DNA of 64,000 nt from Phellopilus nigrolimitatus (GCA_021029095.1 JAJOHG010000014.1:372001-436000), one strand, 5' to 3'; shown: positions 21,139 through 33,439, counted from the first letter of the stretch. Notes: generated by a model from the letters alone, not told the origin. Made by a program: numbers and translations.

Positions 21139-23689
21139 TCCTTCTTTCTTGCTTTACTCACTATAAAATTGCCTCTGATATTTACTTTTCAATCAACGTT
21201 TTGGACGTCCTATATCCCTTACGGTAATCATAGGTACCAAAGTTTTTTTTTGAACAGTACTATATCACAGTTCCCGACGCAACCCGTGTCCTCCTTATTC
21301 AGGTCTCTGAAACAAAAATAAAGGTAAAATTGAGCGCAATAGCCTGTAGATGTAAATATTGCGTTGTGGATCGATCGTACTTGAACATAATAAACACCAG
21401 GAAACGGAAAACCAATCAGCACGCTTTGCATTCAGTATACATGCAACCGCGACTACAGGTCTAAATGGCGGGCTCGGAAAGCCGATGAGAAACATAGACC
21501 TAGATCACCTCTCCAAGAGCAATACCCCGGACCCTGTCAGCGAATGGATACATGCTCAGGCAACTGACCGGAAGAGAGCTAGGTCATCTCACTGTGGTGA
21601 GCTCTTCCTCTTTTCTTCTCGCTCCCGTCAGCTTCCTTATTCATGCTTCCATATCGTACTGGCGGTAACCTGCGCGTATCGTCGATGCTTCAGGTCAGAA
21701 AAAGCAAGACGCGGACGGCTACGGCGCAGGAAACAAGAGGAATAATGCCAGGGTAGAGGGTAACGAATGAGAAAGTAAGGAGAAAGAACGAGAATAACGT
21801 CGCGTGTCCGACATCAACGGCAGCCCCAACGTCGACGCTGGAGAAGTCGAGTCCGCGCTCGCGGAGCTCATAAATAAAAGAAAGGCAGAATCAAACAAAT
21901 CAAACGAAAGTGACGAACCAGCGAGCTGTAAGCGCTTAAGCTCTCATTGACATGTCACTTTGATCTGTGCACACCTAACCAGTCAGCTTCGCGTACAGCT
22001 TAACGTCTCCGGCTTTTCGACGAAGAAAGCGAGTCTTGACGGCCTTCGGTTTTGTGAATCAAGACGCACCGCTTCCATGACATAGCATATGGCGTTTTCA
22101 CAGGACTCGGGCCCAAATTCCATCGCTTTCGTCGATCACCTCGCCGTCAAGCTGTCTCGCTTGAAGTCACCCAGACCAGCTCTCATTCCAATCCGGCTTT
22201 CAGTCCTACTTGTAGTTTCCAATAGGCAAGTCTTTTCTGACAATATGAGATGCACAACCCGAGGGGGGAGGGAAGAGCGCCGGAGTCGATAGATAGCGCA
22301 TGGAGGGGGTAAACGTAGACAGACTCCCGGCCAGAGTAAGAATGGAGGAAGACGTGGCAGGAGGGTTTTTGACGGCTTGAACGAATAATACGAGAGAGTC
22401 TTGCATAAAGAAGAGGACAGGTAGTGGTGCTCTGGAGGTGGTATGAGCCTGTGAGGTACCTAAAAAGGGCGTCAAAGGACACGAAGCCAGCTGATTATCG
22501 ATTTTAATGTCAGCCTGCCGTGCTACATCGCACGTTACTTAGTTGTTCTTCCTGGGATCTGTATGAATAGAATAACTTGCAAGCACTTTGTCTACGAAAG
22601 AAAATGAAGGCAACGATTTGAGCACAGCAAGCTGAATCGGTTCGCCTCAGCATGCTAGGCCCGGGACAGTGTGTGTTGTTCCTGATATTTCTTCTCAGAG
22701 ACAGAAACAGGATTTGGGGAACGAGAGCGAAAAAAAGAGGGCGAAAAAGAAATTAGAATAAAGAAGACGCCGCGGAACTTGAAAGCAACGACAGTCTAAG
22801 CGATGACAGTAATGAAGAGGATGAAGCTGTAGAGGTTATTGCGTTGCGCCAATGACACCTGGCACGTTCGGTTGCGCGCTCAGGCTGATTTTTCCCCTCC
22901 TGCTCTCCCGGCCCAGAAAGTACGTTGGAAAACTAACAGAAAGAGGCCTGTGCTGGTAGCGATGAAGAATATTCTCGAGTCTTTCTTCCTCACCTTTTTG
23001 CTCGACACTTTCTCATCATCCACATCATTATCCGTGCTTTTCTTTTGCTGTATACGTTGGAAGACTTCAATGGCAACTCCCCGTCCGTTGGCGCCGCTCT
23101 TGGCCTTGGCGAACCGAAGGTCGCGTTCATTTGCTCAATTACTACAAAACAGTCCCGCAATCATACAATTGTTGCTCCCAATTTAGAGCTATGCTTCGTG
23201 AGCCTGTTTTCTCCGCCTACTGCGGTTCCTGATGAAATGCCGGACCTGATTTGTTTTTCTTGAGAGTCGAAAGAGCCATGTGAGAGCGCGGAGAGTGGGA
23301 AATGATGGAGCGCGCAACTACATTGAGATATACATGCCGAAGGAACAGCAACGGAGAATATCTTGTCGCTGAGGGTAGTTCGGCGATGACAGCTCGGAGA
23401 AAGAATGCAAGGGTCTTGCGAGGCTTAGAAGCACGAGGAGGAAAACACACAGGCGAACTATGAATCTGTTCACATTTAGTGTATGAAGGCAGCGACACTA
23501 AGGGCAGAGCAACCTACTGCTGAACCCTTGACTTCTTACTCCGAACTCCATTATCAAACAACCGAAATAGTCGAGCTGAGCTTAGAAAGGAGTCTGATAA
23601 ATATGGAGTCTACAAAACTTTCGTGAGTAAATTCCCGATGGACATGAGAGGATATGTGCGATTCTATGAGTCTAGTACGGAGCTCTGTA
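21139..23689. other. Long spacer without supportable gene
   Basis: Only short unlinked frames, some with coding-like fragments (for example DHLSKSNTPDPVSEWI at about 21505) that I cannot connect or assign. Possibly decayed mobile DNA. Confidence 0.4.
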
Positions 23690-24813
23690 TCATTGCGTTT
23701 TTGTCTTCAACGTTAAACGTCGCCCATCTACTTCTGCGTCTCGAGTTAGCTCGCTCTCGCAACCAGATAAGGATAAAGAAGTCTTACTAGATCGGATCAC
23801 CTTCTTCTTCTCGCCGCGGAGCTCCTTCAAAAATGGTCCTCCGAAATTGCGCACCGTCCGCGTGGCAAAGAGACCCGCAAGGAAGACCGCGCACGCCGCA
23901 CGCGCTGTTTCAGAGCTGAGCGCTTCGGCGTCTCCCATGAGCGGCGCTTTCTCCCAAAATGGCGCGGCCTGCGCAGCAAACAGTGCGTGTAGGTCGGCCC
24001 AGAAAGGTTGCGCGTGCGTAAGAAGCGCGTAAAGCGCGGTGGTGACGGGCGCGCACCACAGGTCGGCAGTTGTCCATCCGTACGCTTGCAGCTCGGCGGG
24101 CGTGGTGAGCGCCCAGCCGGTCGGTTGGAGCATGGAGAAGAGATTCACGAAAAAGAAGCCGCCGTTGGCTGTGACCTGGAGGTATCTTGGTCATTTTACT
24201 TTGCACGTTGACGAAAAAAGCACATACAAGGGACGCCAAAATTAAGGCCCACGGCGACGACGCGATGGATGGCTGGGAATGTGTCGTAACGATTGGTGGA
24301 ATGAGCTGGCACAGTAGCACAGCGCGCGTCAGGCCATCGAACAAAGAAAGAGGAAGTTCCGTCTTGAGCGACATGGTTGGCACCCATGGCAGTTGCTCGA
24401 CGAGCAAAGTCAGAGCAGCGTATAGAGATGGGACGACCGGCGAGAATACGAAGGATGGCGAAACCCCTAACCAGGGGTCTGAAATTCGAAAAACAAATGA
24501 GAAATGAGCGATAGATGGTTTTTGAACTCGACGCACTCATGATTGCCTCCCCTCCATACACGACGACAAACGTTGTCGCAATAGACTTAGCGTAGCTCGT
24601 CTCCTCAATCTGCTTTCCGCCATTGTCCTCGCGCAGCGTCTTCTGGTGGTTCTGCAGGCCCATCTCGCGCAACTGCCGCAGCACAACGCACAGACGCAAC
24701 GCGGCACCAATATCGAGCGTGCTGATCCCAAGACCGAACCATGTGAAGGGCGGGATGGGTTGCAAAAGCTGTCTAAAGACACTCGCCACGGTCGACAGAA
24801 GTATTGTGCTCAT
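23690..24813 (-). CDS. Predicted multispan membrane protein, 337 aa
   Basis: Three exons (24813-24537, 24478-24228, 24175-23690) with clean junctions (phases 1 and 0). The N-terminus (MSTILLSTVASVFRQLLQPI, then PPFTWFGLGISTLDIGAALR) and several later segments are hydrophobic: TTFVVVYGGEAIM, LGVSPSFVFSPVVPSLYAAL, PWALILASLV and a FFFVNLF segment. The C-terminal half includes TPAELQAYGWTTADLWCAP and TALYALLTHAQPFWADLHAL, then a basic, Lys-rich cytosolic-type tail. About 5-7 membrane helices are likely. It resembles a conserved family of uncharacterised basidiomycete membrane proteins that I recognise by pattern only; no function is claimed. Confidence 0.75.
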
Positions 24814-25522
24814 CGTTGGCGGCTGCGCCAGCAACTCGTGGTAGTCGGCAAGGAGACGCGCCCACACGTATCAGCGCTCAGCCGGTTTGGGCCGTCTCAG
24901 CGGGCTGCGGAAGCAACGCGGACATCTTGACACCAGTCCACAATCATCGGTCCATCCAGCACATCGACAGAAAATCAGCTTGCAAGTTGCATTTCTTAGA
25001 ATTTGACAAGCTGATTCGAATGAATAGCACCACAAATACTTTTCTGTCCAGAGACTCTGCGGATCAACTAAATAAGTCGACCCTACGATTTTCGCGATTT
25101 TGTGGAATATCGGCTTCTGTGACATGTCGACCAGACAAGTATCCAGGACACTATGCGACGCTTAGCTGCTATGGGTTTTCATTTCGTACAACTGGAGTGT
25201 GTACACTTGATATCATCCGCCCAGAATCGACAGCAAAACAATACGAAGCGACGATCAATTAATCCTCCAAAGCCAGGACTGTTAGGTGAATACTTATTGG
25301 TTAAGTGCTGAGCGTGGACTGGAGGAGAAAGCAGTCAGCCGTAAATGGGCCAAGTGTGTTCATCCACGTCGACAGCCTATCTGACTGGCAAGCTTTTTTT
25401 AGGAGACAATATTACAATCCGAATCAATAGTGCTATAAATGCGTACGAAGGCGAAATGCGTATTTTATAATATGTCCGTGAACCATAAGAATATCTCATC
25501 TCTTCTGTCAACTTCAACTGTG
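24814..25522. other. Intergenic region
   Basis: Between the 5' end of the membrane protein gene and the 3' end of the next minus-strand gene. No gene seen. Confidence 0.5.
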
Positions 25523-27154
25523 CTACCGTTCCCGCTGCGCGTCTCTGTAACTGCCGTGATTCCAAGCGATAGGCGTTGGAGCAATCTCGAAATCGACGCC
25601 ATCAACCGTGACGATGCGGCTCGAGGATGTCAAGGCTTGTTTGGATGTTTGGTATCGTTTAATGGACTCAGTCTCCGGGGACCGATCAGAACTCGATTTG
25701 CGTACTAGGACGTTGCGAGCTGGATGGAGTAGAGGTATTTGACAATCTCCATAACAAGGCGTCAAAATGAGCTTACCTTCGTACTTCATGTGTCTTTCCA
25801 TCAGACCGAGTAAGTCCCAGTCAAATCGCAAGAATTGAAGGAAGAATGGTTCTTTCCGGCGTTCAGATATTTGAGACTTCTATAGCAAGCGTCAAAAACT
25901 GCCCCATTCGGTTCCGAAGATTTCAACTCACCTCTTGATCTCCGTTTGAACTCGAAACACCTCTTCGAATGACGCGGTAGAAGCCATGATACTGATATCG
26001 CGCTCCCTTACCATTGGTTTCCCCTTGGATATCGAAGAGGTGACACCCATTGGGATTGTACTGTGCGTGAAGGGCAAGCAGCTCGGAAAGCACCAGCGAG
26101 CTCGGGACAATGACACCGTGCGCTCCCGGCCTAAGCAGCGTCGGCCCATGCAAATACTCCGACGGATCAATCGTAAGTATCTCTTGAGCGGTCTGCACAC
26201 ATTATGTTAAGCTTGGCGCGCGAAATGAGCTCAAACCCTACTTACGCGGAGACTCGTTGCGAAGCCTACTGCACTCTCCGATACACACCGGACAGGTACG
26301 CGTATATCCTCCGTGACACCCGTCCGACATGATTGTGAATGGCCAGCATGAAGCAAATTCTTGTTCTGCGGCGACACGGCCTGCTCTTCAAAGATGTCGT
26401 TGTGCGCGGACTCGCTGTCCGAATCGGACTCAAAGAAGTCACCATCGCACAAAGACGAGGCAGGCTCTGAGGGGAATCCGGAAGACGAAGAAAGGATTGA
26501 AATAACTGAGTCCCGACGCGCATTTGGAGAGCATGGTGGTGTCAATATAATTGACGGCGAAGGGGACGCGGTCAAAGGCGATAAGCATGACGAATGTACG
26601 CCCCGCCCTCTTGCGTCCTTTCTTGGCACTTCTAACAAAGCAGAGGTCATTGCTGATAACGTGTGCGGGGTTGAAGGTGGCAACAAGCACTGGAAAGACC
26701 CAGGGAGCGAATGCCGCGCAGTCACGTCGTGGCTCGCTGTGTGGCGGAGAGGAGGAAACGCCGGAAGAGAGGATCGGAGAATAGCACGCTCGTATAAATG
26801 CTAACATAGTGAGAACACGCATCAATCGACCATGCCTTTCCTGTCTTTGTGAGTCAAGTTCGGTGTACTCACGCCAGAAAAATCACAAAGACAATGATCC
26901 TGCCCCAAAGCATCGATGGGCGACAATGGCAGGTTTGTGGGGTTAGCCGGGGTTGAATCGGAATACGCGTGGCACGCAATCGAAAAATCACAATCGTCGT
27001 CGTCGTAGATGGGCGGCTCCTGTTGAAGGCTTCGTGCCCATAAATACGTTCGCAGCACTGTTCCCGGCCACCCCGCTTTCGCGTTCGCTGTGGACGGCGA
27101 GGACGCGCTTAGATCTGAAGCCGCTTTGGCAGAATCGTCGATACGGCCGGCCAT
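25523..27154 (-). CDS. Hypothetical protein, 484 aa, four exons
   Basis: Exons 27154-26873, 26800-26246, 26192-25932 and 25879-25523; all three introns are phase 0 and every junction keeps the frame open. I do not recognise the family. The first half is low-complexity and acidic/serine-rich (PIYDDDDCDF, SPSPSIILTPPCSPN, FFESDSDSESAH), with proline-directed sites. The second half looks folded: ILTIDPSEYLHGPTLLRPGA, VLSELLALHAQYNPNG, ARYQYHGFYRVIRRG, LQFLRFDWDLLGLMERHMKY and IVTVDGVDFEIAPTPIAW. No signal peptide or membrane span. A shorter form starting at the Met codon at 26650 cannot be excluded. A TATA-like box lies about 95 nt upstream of the first ATG. Confidence 0.65.
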
Positions 27155-27246
27155 TTTTTGGTGCTAGAGGTATGGAGGTAATGAGGAGGGGTATGGTGGC
27201 TCAAACGGCGACGCGGCGGTACGCGGGCGTCCTGAGCCGGGTTCTG

Positions 27247-27253
27247 CTTTATA
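27247..27253 (-). promoter_or_regulatory. TATA box (TATAAAG)
   Basis: TATAAAG on the minus strand, 93 nt upstream of the ATG at 27154. Confidence 0.45.
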
Positions 27254-28013
27254 CTCTTCGCAGACGACAATTACGATCTACGTGGTATTGTGAGCGCACA
27301 CTTTGGTTCTGGTGTTCGGGATTTTCCATCAGTCTGGTGCAGGAACGGAAGAAAATGAAGATGGAGTCTGACCTTTATCCGGCTCAAAGGAAGATGTCCA
27401 CGGTCTCCATAATTTCGAGGAACGGAAACTAACCGCGAGCGTCTCCGGTCAAAGTCTGCTCCTCGCCGACAATAGGAGACCAAGCCAATCGATTCGCTTT
27501 GAACAATTGACGTGGTTTTAAGCAGCGCCACCTGCAGATGGTGCATTCAAAAGAGTTTAAAGAAAGTACTCGTATCGAGTATCCGTTGTATTCCCTGAGG
27601 TTATCAAGTCGCGAACAGACATGGTAGACACTTTCCGATCCAATGGGTTGTCGCAAAAGACAAGCTTAGACCCGAGCCGTGCTATGCTTTACTAGAAAAA
27701 GAGCCTATCCCAAATTTGGGTTAAGGTCAGTTCCATTCCTGGCGTCCCTTTTTGTTTTTTATACGACTTCTAAGACAGCTCAGTGCTTTGCTACCGTTAT
27801 CGCAATTATCGCAAGGTGTTTAAATACACCGCGCGGACTTCGAGAATGGACCGCAAGCGGAGATATGAAGACTTACTTTGCTGTGGTGCCGAAATGCGCC
27901 GGCGTGTACAGCTCTGCTGGTGACTGTAGCTTTGCAAAGGGACCACTGTGTTATGCATCTTCGAGCAAAGCTTTGCTGGGAAGAAACTACTCAGTGTGCT
28001 GAGCATGCTGAGG
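27254..28013. other. Divergent intergenic region
   Basis: Promoter region shared between the minus-strand orphan gene and the plus-strand thaumatin-like gene. No further gene supported. Confidence 0.5.
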
Positions 28014-28020
28014 TATAAAG
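28014..28020 (+). promoter_or_regulatory. TATA box (TATAAAG)
   Basis: TATAAAG 45 nt upstream of the thaumatin-like ATG at 28065. Confidence 0.6.
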
Positions 28021-28064
28021 TCTACCTTGCAATGGGTTGGTGGATAACAAAGAAGAATACGGCG

Positions 28065-29318
28065 ATGATCAAGCTTGCTAGCTTTGCCGCGATAGCTCTT
28101 GCGCTTGCAAGCACAACACTTGCGCGTACGTTCACTGTAAAAAACAGTTGCAACTACACAGTTTGGTGGGTTCATTACCTCTCTATTTTGACTATCACTA
28201 ATGAGCTCCCATAGGCCGGCCGTATGCGTCTCTTATGCGACAGTTAAAAGTTGAAGAAACTAACTGTATCTTCCATCAGGTTTATACAGATATGACTTCC
28301 TCCAAAGTTAAGCCAAACATTCCAACGGGGTATGGCATCCTTTACGATATCTATCGCGTGGAATTTGCTTACGATGTTTATTCTAAGATGGGAAGCCCCT
28401 GCAGGCTCGGGGGTTCAATTCTTCGTTCCCGATAACTGGACGTCGGGTCGCATTTGGGTGAGGGCTGCTCGACATGATATTTCGTGTAGGCAAACTAATA
28501 AATGCTTCAGGGACGTCGTGACTGCGACTTCAGCACAAATCCAGGCCCCAACTCGTGCTCGACGGGTGGATGCAACGGCGGCTTGGAATGTATCTCTCCT
28601 GGCGGGACAGTGAGTATCGCTTAACTCTCTTATCTTGAAAATCATCTCAACTAGGAGACAGGGCGTTCCACCTGCGTCATTGGCAGAGTGGACTCTCAAT
28701 GGAGGTAACGGCAGTACCGACTACTATGATGGTGCGTACTTATTCCTGTGAATCGCATCCGCATTCGCTGACCTCCATAACAGTATCGCTGGTCGATGGA
28801 TTCAATATTCCGATTAGCATCACAAACGACAAGAATTGCCCTCCCGCCGAATGTGCTGCTGACCTCGGTGCGACCTGTAAGCTTATATTTTACACCTAAT
28901 CACATACGAGTTCTCCCTGATGCATCCTCGCTTGTCTTAAGGCCCTACACAGTTGAAACATGGCGACAACGGCTGCTATACGGCATGCAAAGCCAACCTT
29001 GATGGAAATCCTCGTAAGCCAATCGTTATTATTGTAAACTTGGGAAACCTCCTGACCAAGGGCAACATCAGAAAACTCTTCAAGCTGCTGCTCTGGAAGC
29101 TTCAGCACTCCTCAAACATGCCCGAGTTCTGGCGTGCAATATTATTCATTTTTCAGTGCGTCTACTATAGTTTGTATTGATTTGGTGTCTGACCTGCTTC
29201 TTCAGAGAACGCATGTCCCAACTCGTATGCCTACCCTTACGACGAAGGGAGTGGGACTGCTCTTCGCAACTGCTCGTCAACTCTTTCGCCGGACTACACG
29301 CTTACTTTCTGTCCTTAG
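28065..29318 (+). CDS. Secreted thaumatin-like protein
   Basis: Begins with a signal peptide (MIKLASFAAIALALASTTLA) followed by RTFTVKNSCNYTVW, the usual mature start of thaumatin-like proteins. About nine short exons then give, in order, GWEAPAGSGVQFFVPDNW and SGRIWGRRDCDF, NSCSTGGCNGGLEC, GVPPASLAEWTLNG, VSLVDGFNIPISI, NCPPAECAADL, LKHGDNGCYTACKANLDGNP, CCSGSFSTPQTCPSSGVQYY and CPNSYAYPYDEGSGTA, ending YTLTFCP. These are the family signature (G-x-WGRTxCxF type) and the Cys pattern of a disulphide-rich beta-sandwich. An early intron of about 37 nt (near 28241) is unusually short. Fungal members act at the cell wall, some with beta-1,3-glucanase activity; activity here is inferred. Confidence 0.88.
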
Positions 29319-29856
29319 ACTATTATATTATACTATTTATCGAGTCGTCTTCTCTTTTCGAATTATATTTCGCATTCATTCTGTTTGTAGAGTTTATCAA
29401 ACGTTTTACATAAACTGAACCTATTACTTAAAATATACCTGTTTTCACACGAATAGAATTCGGCAAGGCGAGACCGCGTCATGAAAGTAACGAAGTCACT
29501 TCCTATAAACGCCACACCCTTTACTCTTCTCCGTTACGCTCCTTTCAAGTGCTGCATCTCAGCAATACACTTGTACATATTTGCCCATAATGCCAGGTAT
29601 AATTGACTCGAATTTTGTGCTTGAACGGCGAGGAGGGTCGGATGTGACATCGGATTCCATTGATGTATCCTCGGTACGCACCGCACCGCACCTGTGTTGT
29701 TTCCTTTGCTCTCCGACTGACTCTTGCCGTATGCTATAACAAGTACCCGACCGCACCTCCATCGAGCACGCACACGCACTTCAAGAGTATTCCGACGATC
29801 GGGGGGACCGAGGGAGGTCAGTTCGTCTCAACTTCCGACCGTACAGCCCCTGACGC
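29319..29856. other. Intergenic region
   Basis: AT-rich 3' flank, then a region that may hold upstream exons of the single-span membrane protein gene (open stretches at 29660-29850). Not resolvable. Confidence 0.4.
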
Positions 29857-30527
29857 ATGCTGCCGCCAGGTTTCATCGGCCTCGTTGTCGGTCTTGGCGT
29901 GATCTTTCTCGGGTCGTGCGTCGGCGTGTTCTTCCTGCTGCGCAACTGGAAGCACGGCGGGCGCACCGTGCGCGGCAAGTCGGGCGAGGTCGGCGTCGAG
30001 GCGCTCCCTGCTGGCCCGGACGCTCCGCGGCGGCGTGGTACACTATTCGGCTTCCGCTCGACAAACCCCCGGAAGGCCGGCTGGGTGCGCGCACCCGGGG
30101 AGGACGAGGATGAGTGGGATGCGAGCGATAATTTGAACGCGGGCGTGCACTGTCAGGGCCAGGGTCGATATGCGAAGGATAATGTCCAGCTCGAGCAGAG
30201 CGCGTACGGCTTCTAGAGGCGTTGGCGGCGGCGTTGGTGACGGGGATCGAGACGCGTGATCGTCAAGGGCCGTACTGCTGCTGGCAGGGGGAGGGGAAGA
30301 AACGAGTCTTTGGCGAGCGTAGACTTTCGAAGCCCCTGGCAGGCCACTCGTTTGACGATCCCTTCGAGCCGCCCGCCCGCACGACGTCTCCATCGTATTA
30401 CGACGGCGAGACGGCTGCACACTACTCCTCTCAGGACCCGCACGCCAAGGGACGACACACGTCTCTCGACTCTACCGAAACAGCTGTGACACTTCCGGGC
30501 GGGACGAGGTTCAAGGAAAGCCTGTAG
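29857..30527 (+). CDS. Single-span membrane protein (parent of the amplified 3' fragments)
   Basis: ATG 29857 gives MLPPGFIGLVVGLGVIFLGS, one hydrophobic span, then a basic stop-transfer (FFLLRNWKHGGRTVRG) and a cytosolic tail with NPRKAGWVRAPGEDEDEWDA. That frame stops at 30216. The rest continues in another frame (from about 30222) with KPLAGHSFDDPFEPPART, SPSYYDGETAAHYSSQDPHA and LPGGTRFKESL, ending at 30527. A single-TM protein with a disordered tail of this kind is common in basidiomycetes; its function is unknown. The frame change needs an unseen intron or means a frameshift. Upstream exons encoding an extracellular part may be missing. Fragments of its 3' end recur at about 32.9, 34.0, 36.3, 37.5 and 44.2 kb. 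Confidence 0.6.
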
Positions 30528-31116
30528 GCATCATGGGTTATCTCGTTTCGCCTCTTCTGTCATCATATATGACAATTTCTGTACAATGCTTCATTGAAAG
30601 CGCGTTTTCTTCATTTAGCATGTTTTCCTGGCTGTACTTCTCTTCTCGACTTCTCTTCCTCGGCTTCGCTGACTGTATCCTGTACATGCTTACTCATTCT
30701 CTCACTCCTCGTCCTGGTTGTTTTGTCTACGTGTATTCATTTATTGTCGATGTTTCTTGAATAAATGTACGAAATCGTACGAAGCGTGGACTTCATCCTT
30801 TCGCTATGAAGCAAACGCAGCGCGTCTCATGGCTTACGAATCTTCGCGAACGGAGCAAATAATAGTTATAGCATGTTGTTTGCTCATGAACGTTGATGTT
30901 TGCAGAATCGATTCTCGACAGCTTGCGGTTAGTAGTTTAGCCGGGCTAGGCCCAGACAATCGAGACTGTCGATCACAGAAGATCGCTCTGTTTTCCGTAG
31001 CGAAATTCGATAGCCACAGTAGTCGACTCCACGAGCAACAAAGCAACAGAAATCGGACAGCGTCTGGATTCACGATGGCGCTTCTGCATGTATGAAGCTT
31101 TAACGGTTCTTGAAAC

Positions 31117-31846
31117 TCAAGAGTCGCTGCACGAATGAGTGAGTTAGACAAAGGTGGATATAGTAAGGAAAACATACATCAACGACCTTAGAAACTGAAC
31201 GAGCCAGTCCTCTGTTCCAGGCGCAAATTTGTTGGATGGCTCGGATGATTGATCAGAATAGATTGCTCCTTCGAAGCCGACGATAGTCTGGGAAGCAGGT
31301 GCGGGGACATTATACAGTGAAGACGACCTCAGGGTGTAGTATATCCACTGCAATATCTTCGCTCAAAGGCTCCGCGACGATGTTGATAGCAGGCTCGATA
31401 GCCTCTGGGACTATACTTTCGAAAGGATCTGCTGGCTGTAGAATGATATATATGTGTTACGCGGTGAGCATTAGTCAGGATAAACAACGTAGCTTATATT
31501 CACCTGATTGACTTCAGAAACCTTCTTCCTGTATTTCCGCTCCTTGTGAGGCGGACAAGGACACCTTCGCCGTATCACAAGCCTCGCACTTCATAGACGA
31601 GTACGGTGGTGACATGTTGCACTATATGATTCTATAGTTAGCTCTCTCCACTTGGGCGGAGTGGCACGGTCTAACCCTCTTGCGCATATCTGCACATCTT
31701 GCGCACGCACCCATATTACGCGCCGTTGCGGGCTGATGTGCGGCAGTAGGAGTGGCTAGAAGATGCCCGGGTTCACTGCTCATATCGACCTTGAAGATGC
31801 TCCTGTTGGCGGCAAGTCTCCACTTCTGAGCTATGTTCGATGCCAT
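31117..31846 (-). pseudogene. Small Zn2Cys6 gene, copy C (frameshifted)
   Basis: Minus-strand copy closest to the intact gene at 38016-38790. Exon 1 from ATG 31846 is open (MASNIAQKW ... NMGACARCADMRKR). The intron before Cys3 is present, and exon 2 reads CNMSPPYSSMKCEACDTAKV. A 1-nt insertion there (gtgtccttgtccgcc against gtgccgtgtccgcc) shifts the frame and removes Cys6. Exon 3 has another 1-nt insertion (cttcactgtataatg against cttcatgtataatg) giving a stop. The two insertions do not compensate. Exon order and introns are otherwise intact, so inactivation looks recent. Confidence 0.8.
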
Positions 31847-32187
31847 CCAGGCTAGTGATAGGAACAGACGAGTAATGTGCAGTATAGAGACAAGGTGTGT
31901 TCTGCGATGGCAGGTTACAGACTCTCTGTGAGGTACCAGCCGGGTTATGTATTGCCATCGTATCCTCGCTTTGGTTTCGGCACTTTCTCTAGAAGAGAAG
32001 GTGAAAGCATCAGTAGACGGTTTGTGGGCGGCGAAGATAGAGAGCATGAGTAGTCGGTCGTAGGGTTCCGAAAAACCATTACATGACCGCGATCGCGGTC
32101 GCATCGTGGCTGTGTGCGATCGCAACGCCTAGCGGCTAACCGAAGGTGGGCACCATCATAACGCAACGGTGACTTGTATACATGCAC
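31847..32187. other. 5' flank of copy C
   Basis: Upstream region of the minus-strand copy, similar over its first 120 bp to the flank of the copy at 38016-38790 (shared agagacaaggtgtgttctgc). No gene. Confidence 0.5.
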
Positions 32188-32681
32188 CAGTGTTCGGACG
32201 GACCCCTGACCCCAGCTCTGACCAGACCGGTCTGACCCCTGGGGTCACTTGAACTCTGAGGTTGGTGGGGTCCGGTGAGGTAAGCCAGAAGTCATGTACT
32301 GAAGGCTTTTCAAGTTTTTTTCCCGAGTGAAACTTCGTCGTACAATCGTATGTATGGCTCCGCAACAGTCAATGAGCCATAAAAACCGTCAGGCTCCCAT
32401 TTTCCAGTAGTTGAAACTTGATGCGGTTCACTTTGATGATGACATTGACTATGTAAATTCAATCAGTTCAAGTCTTGCGTTATGAGCATCTCCGCGTTTG
32501 CTACTCCTTCAAACTGATTCTGGTTTGGCCCTACAGGCTGTCTGACAACTAATCACCATTAGTTGAGAGGATTATTACCTGACCCTTCTAACCCCTTTGA
32601 CACCCTCTGACACCCTCTGACCCGGGTCAGTTGAATTCTGGACTGACCATCAACTCCTGACCCGGGTCGCACCGAACACTG
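32188..32681. mobile_element. TIR element with CAGTGTTCGG ends, about 494 bp
   Basis: Ends cagtgttcgg (32188-32197) and ccgaacactg (32672-32681) are perfect inverted repeats of 10 bp, with further imperfect pairing inside rich in tgacccggg-type blocks. The CAGTG ends resemble hAT elements. No flanking target duplication is visible (acatgcac against ctcgaagc), so one flank may be rearranged. Non-coding. Confidence 0.5.
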
Positions 32682-32884
32682 CTCGAAGCGGCCGCCACAC
32701 CACCACCCATAAACAGCCCACTTTCAAACACATCCAAACGAAGCCGCGTGCTCCTGCAGCATGCTCTCCGTCTCGTCTCGTTCGTCTGACCAGCAGTTCG
32801 GCGCACCCCACGAGAGCCGACTTCGTTCCTTCCCCGATTCGGCCACCCTCTTCTCTGCATACATAAAAAGGCTCTGATTAAGCC

Positions 32885-33060
32885 TTAGTCCGACACGCTT
32901 CGCTGACTGTATCCTGTACATGCTTACGAATTCTCTCACTCTCTTCGTCCTAATTGTTTTATCTACGTACTTACATTTATTGTCGATGTTCCTTGAATAA
33001 ATGTACGAAATTGTACGAAGCGTGGACTCCAATACAACTGTGCTTGTATCAGCGTCTCAT
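32885..33060 (+). repeat. 3'-UTR fragment of the membrane-protein cassette
   Basis: Repeats the 3'-flank of the 29857 gene (cttcgctgactgtatcctgt ... gaataaatgtacgaaat). Followed, as elsewhere, by a converging small Zn2Cys6 remnant. Confidence 0.75.
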
Positions 33061-33439
33061 GACTACGAGCCTTCATTGAGGAAGTGATTATTGTCGCATT
33101 TTTTTGCTCGTGTATGTTGATTTTTGAGGCCTTTGCAGAATCGATCCTCGACAGCTCAGCCAGGCTAGGCCCGGACGATCGAGGTTGCCGATCACAAAAG
33201 ATCGCTCGAGTTTCCAACAAAAATTTGATAGCCACAATAGTCGACTTTACGACCAACAAAGCATTGGAAGACACATAAATCGGATAGCATCTAGATTAAC
33301 GAAGGCACATCTTCATGTATGTAGCCATGGATACTTCCAAAAACATATATGCATTCCAGAGGACGCTGTACGAAGGGGTGAGTTAGTTCTCAGATACATA
33401 AAGGCGGTTACAGTAAGGAAAACATACACCAACGGTCGA

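Noticed and set aside
27679..28002. 107-aa ORF upstream of the thaumatin-like gene
   Set aside because: Overlaps the promoter, has no domain, and precedes the TATA box at 28014.
32188..32681. Confident hAT call
   Set aside because: The ends fit, but the flanks show no 8-bp duplication, so only a generic TIR element is reported.
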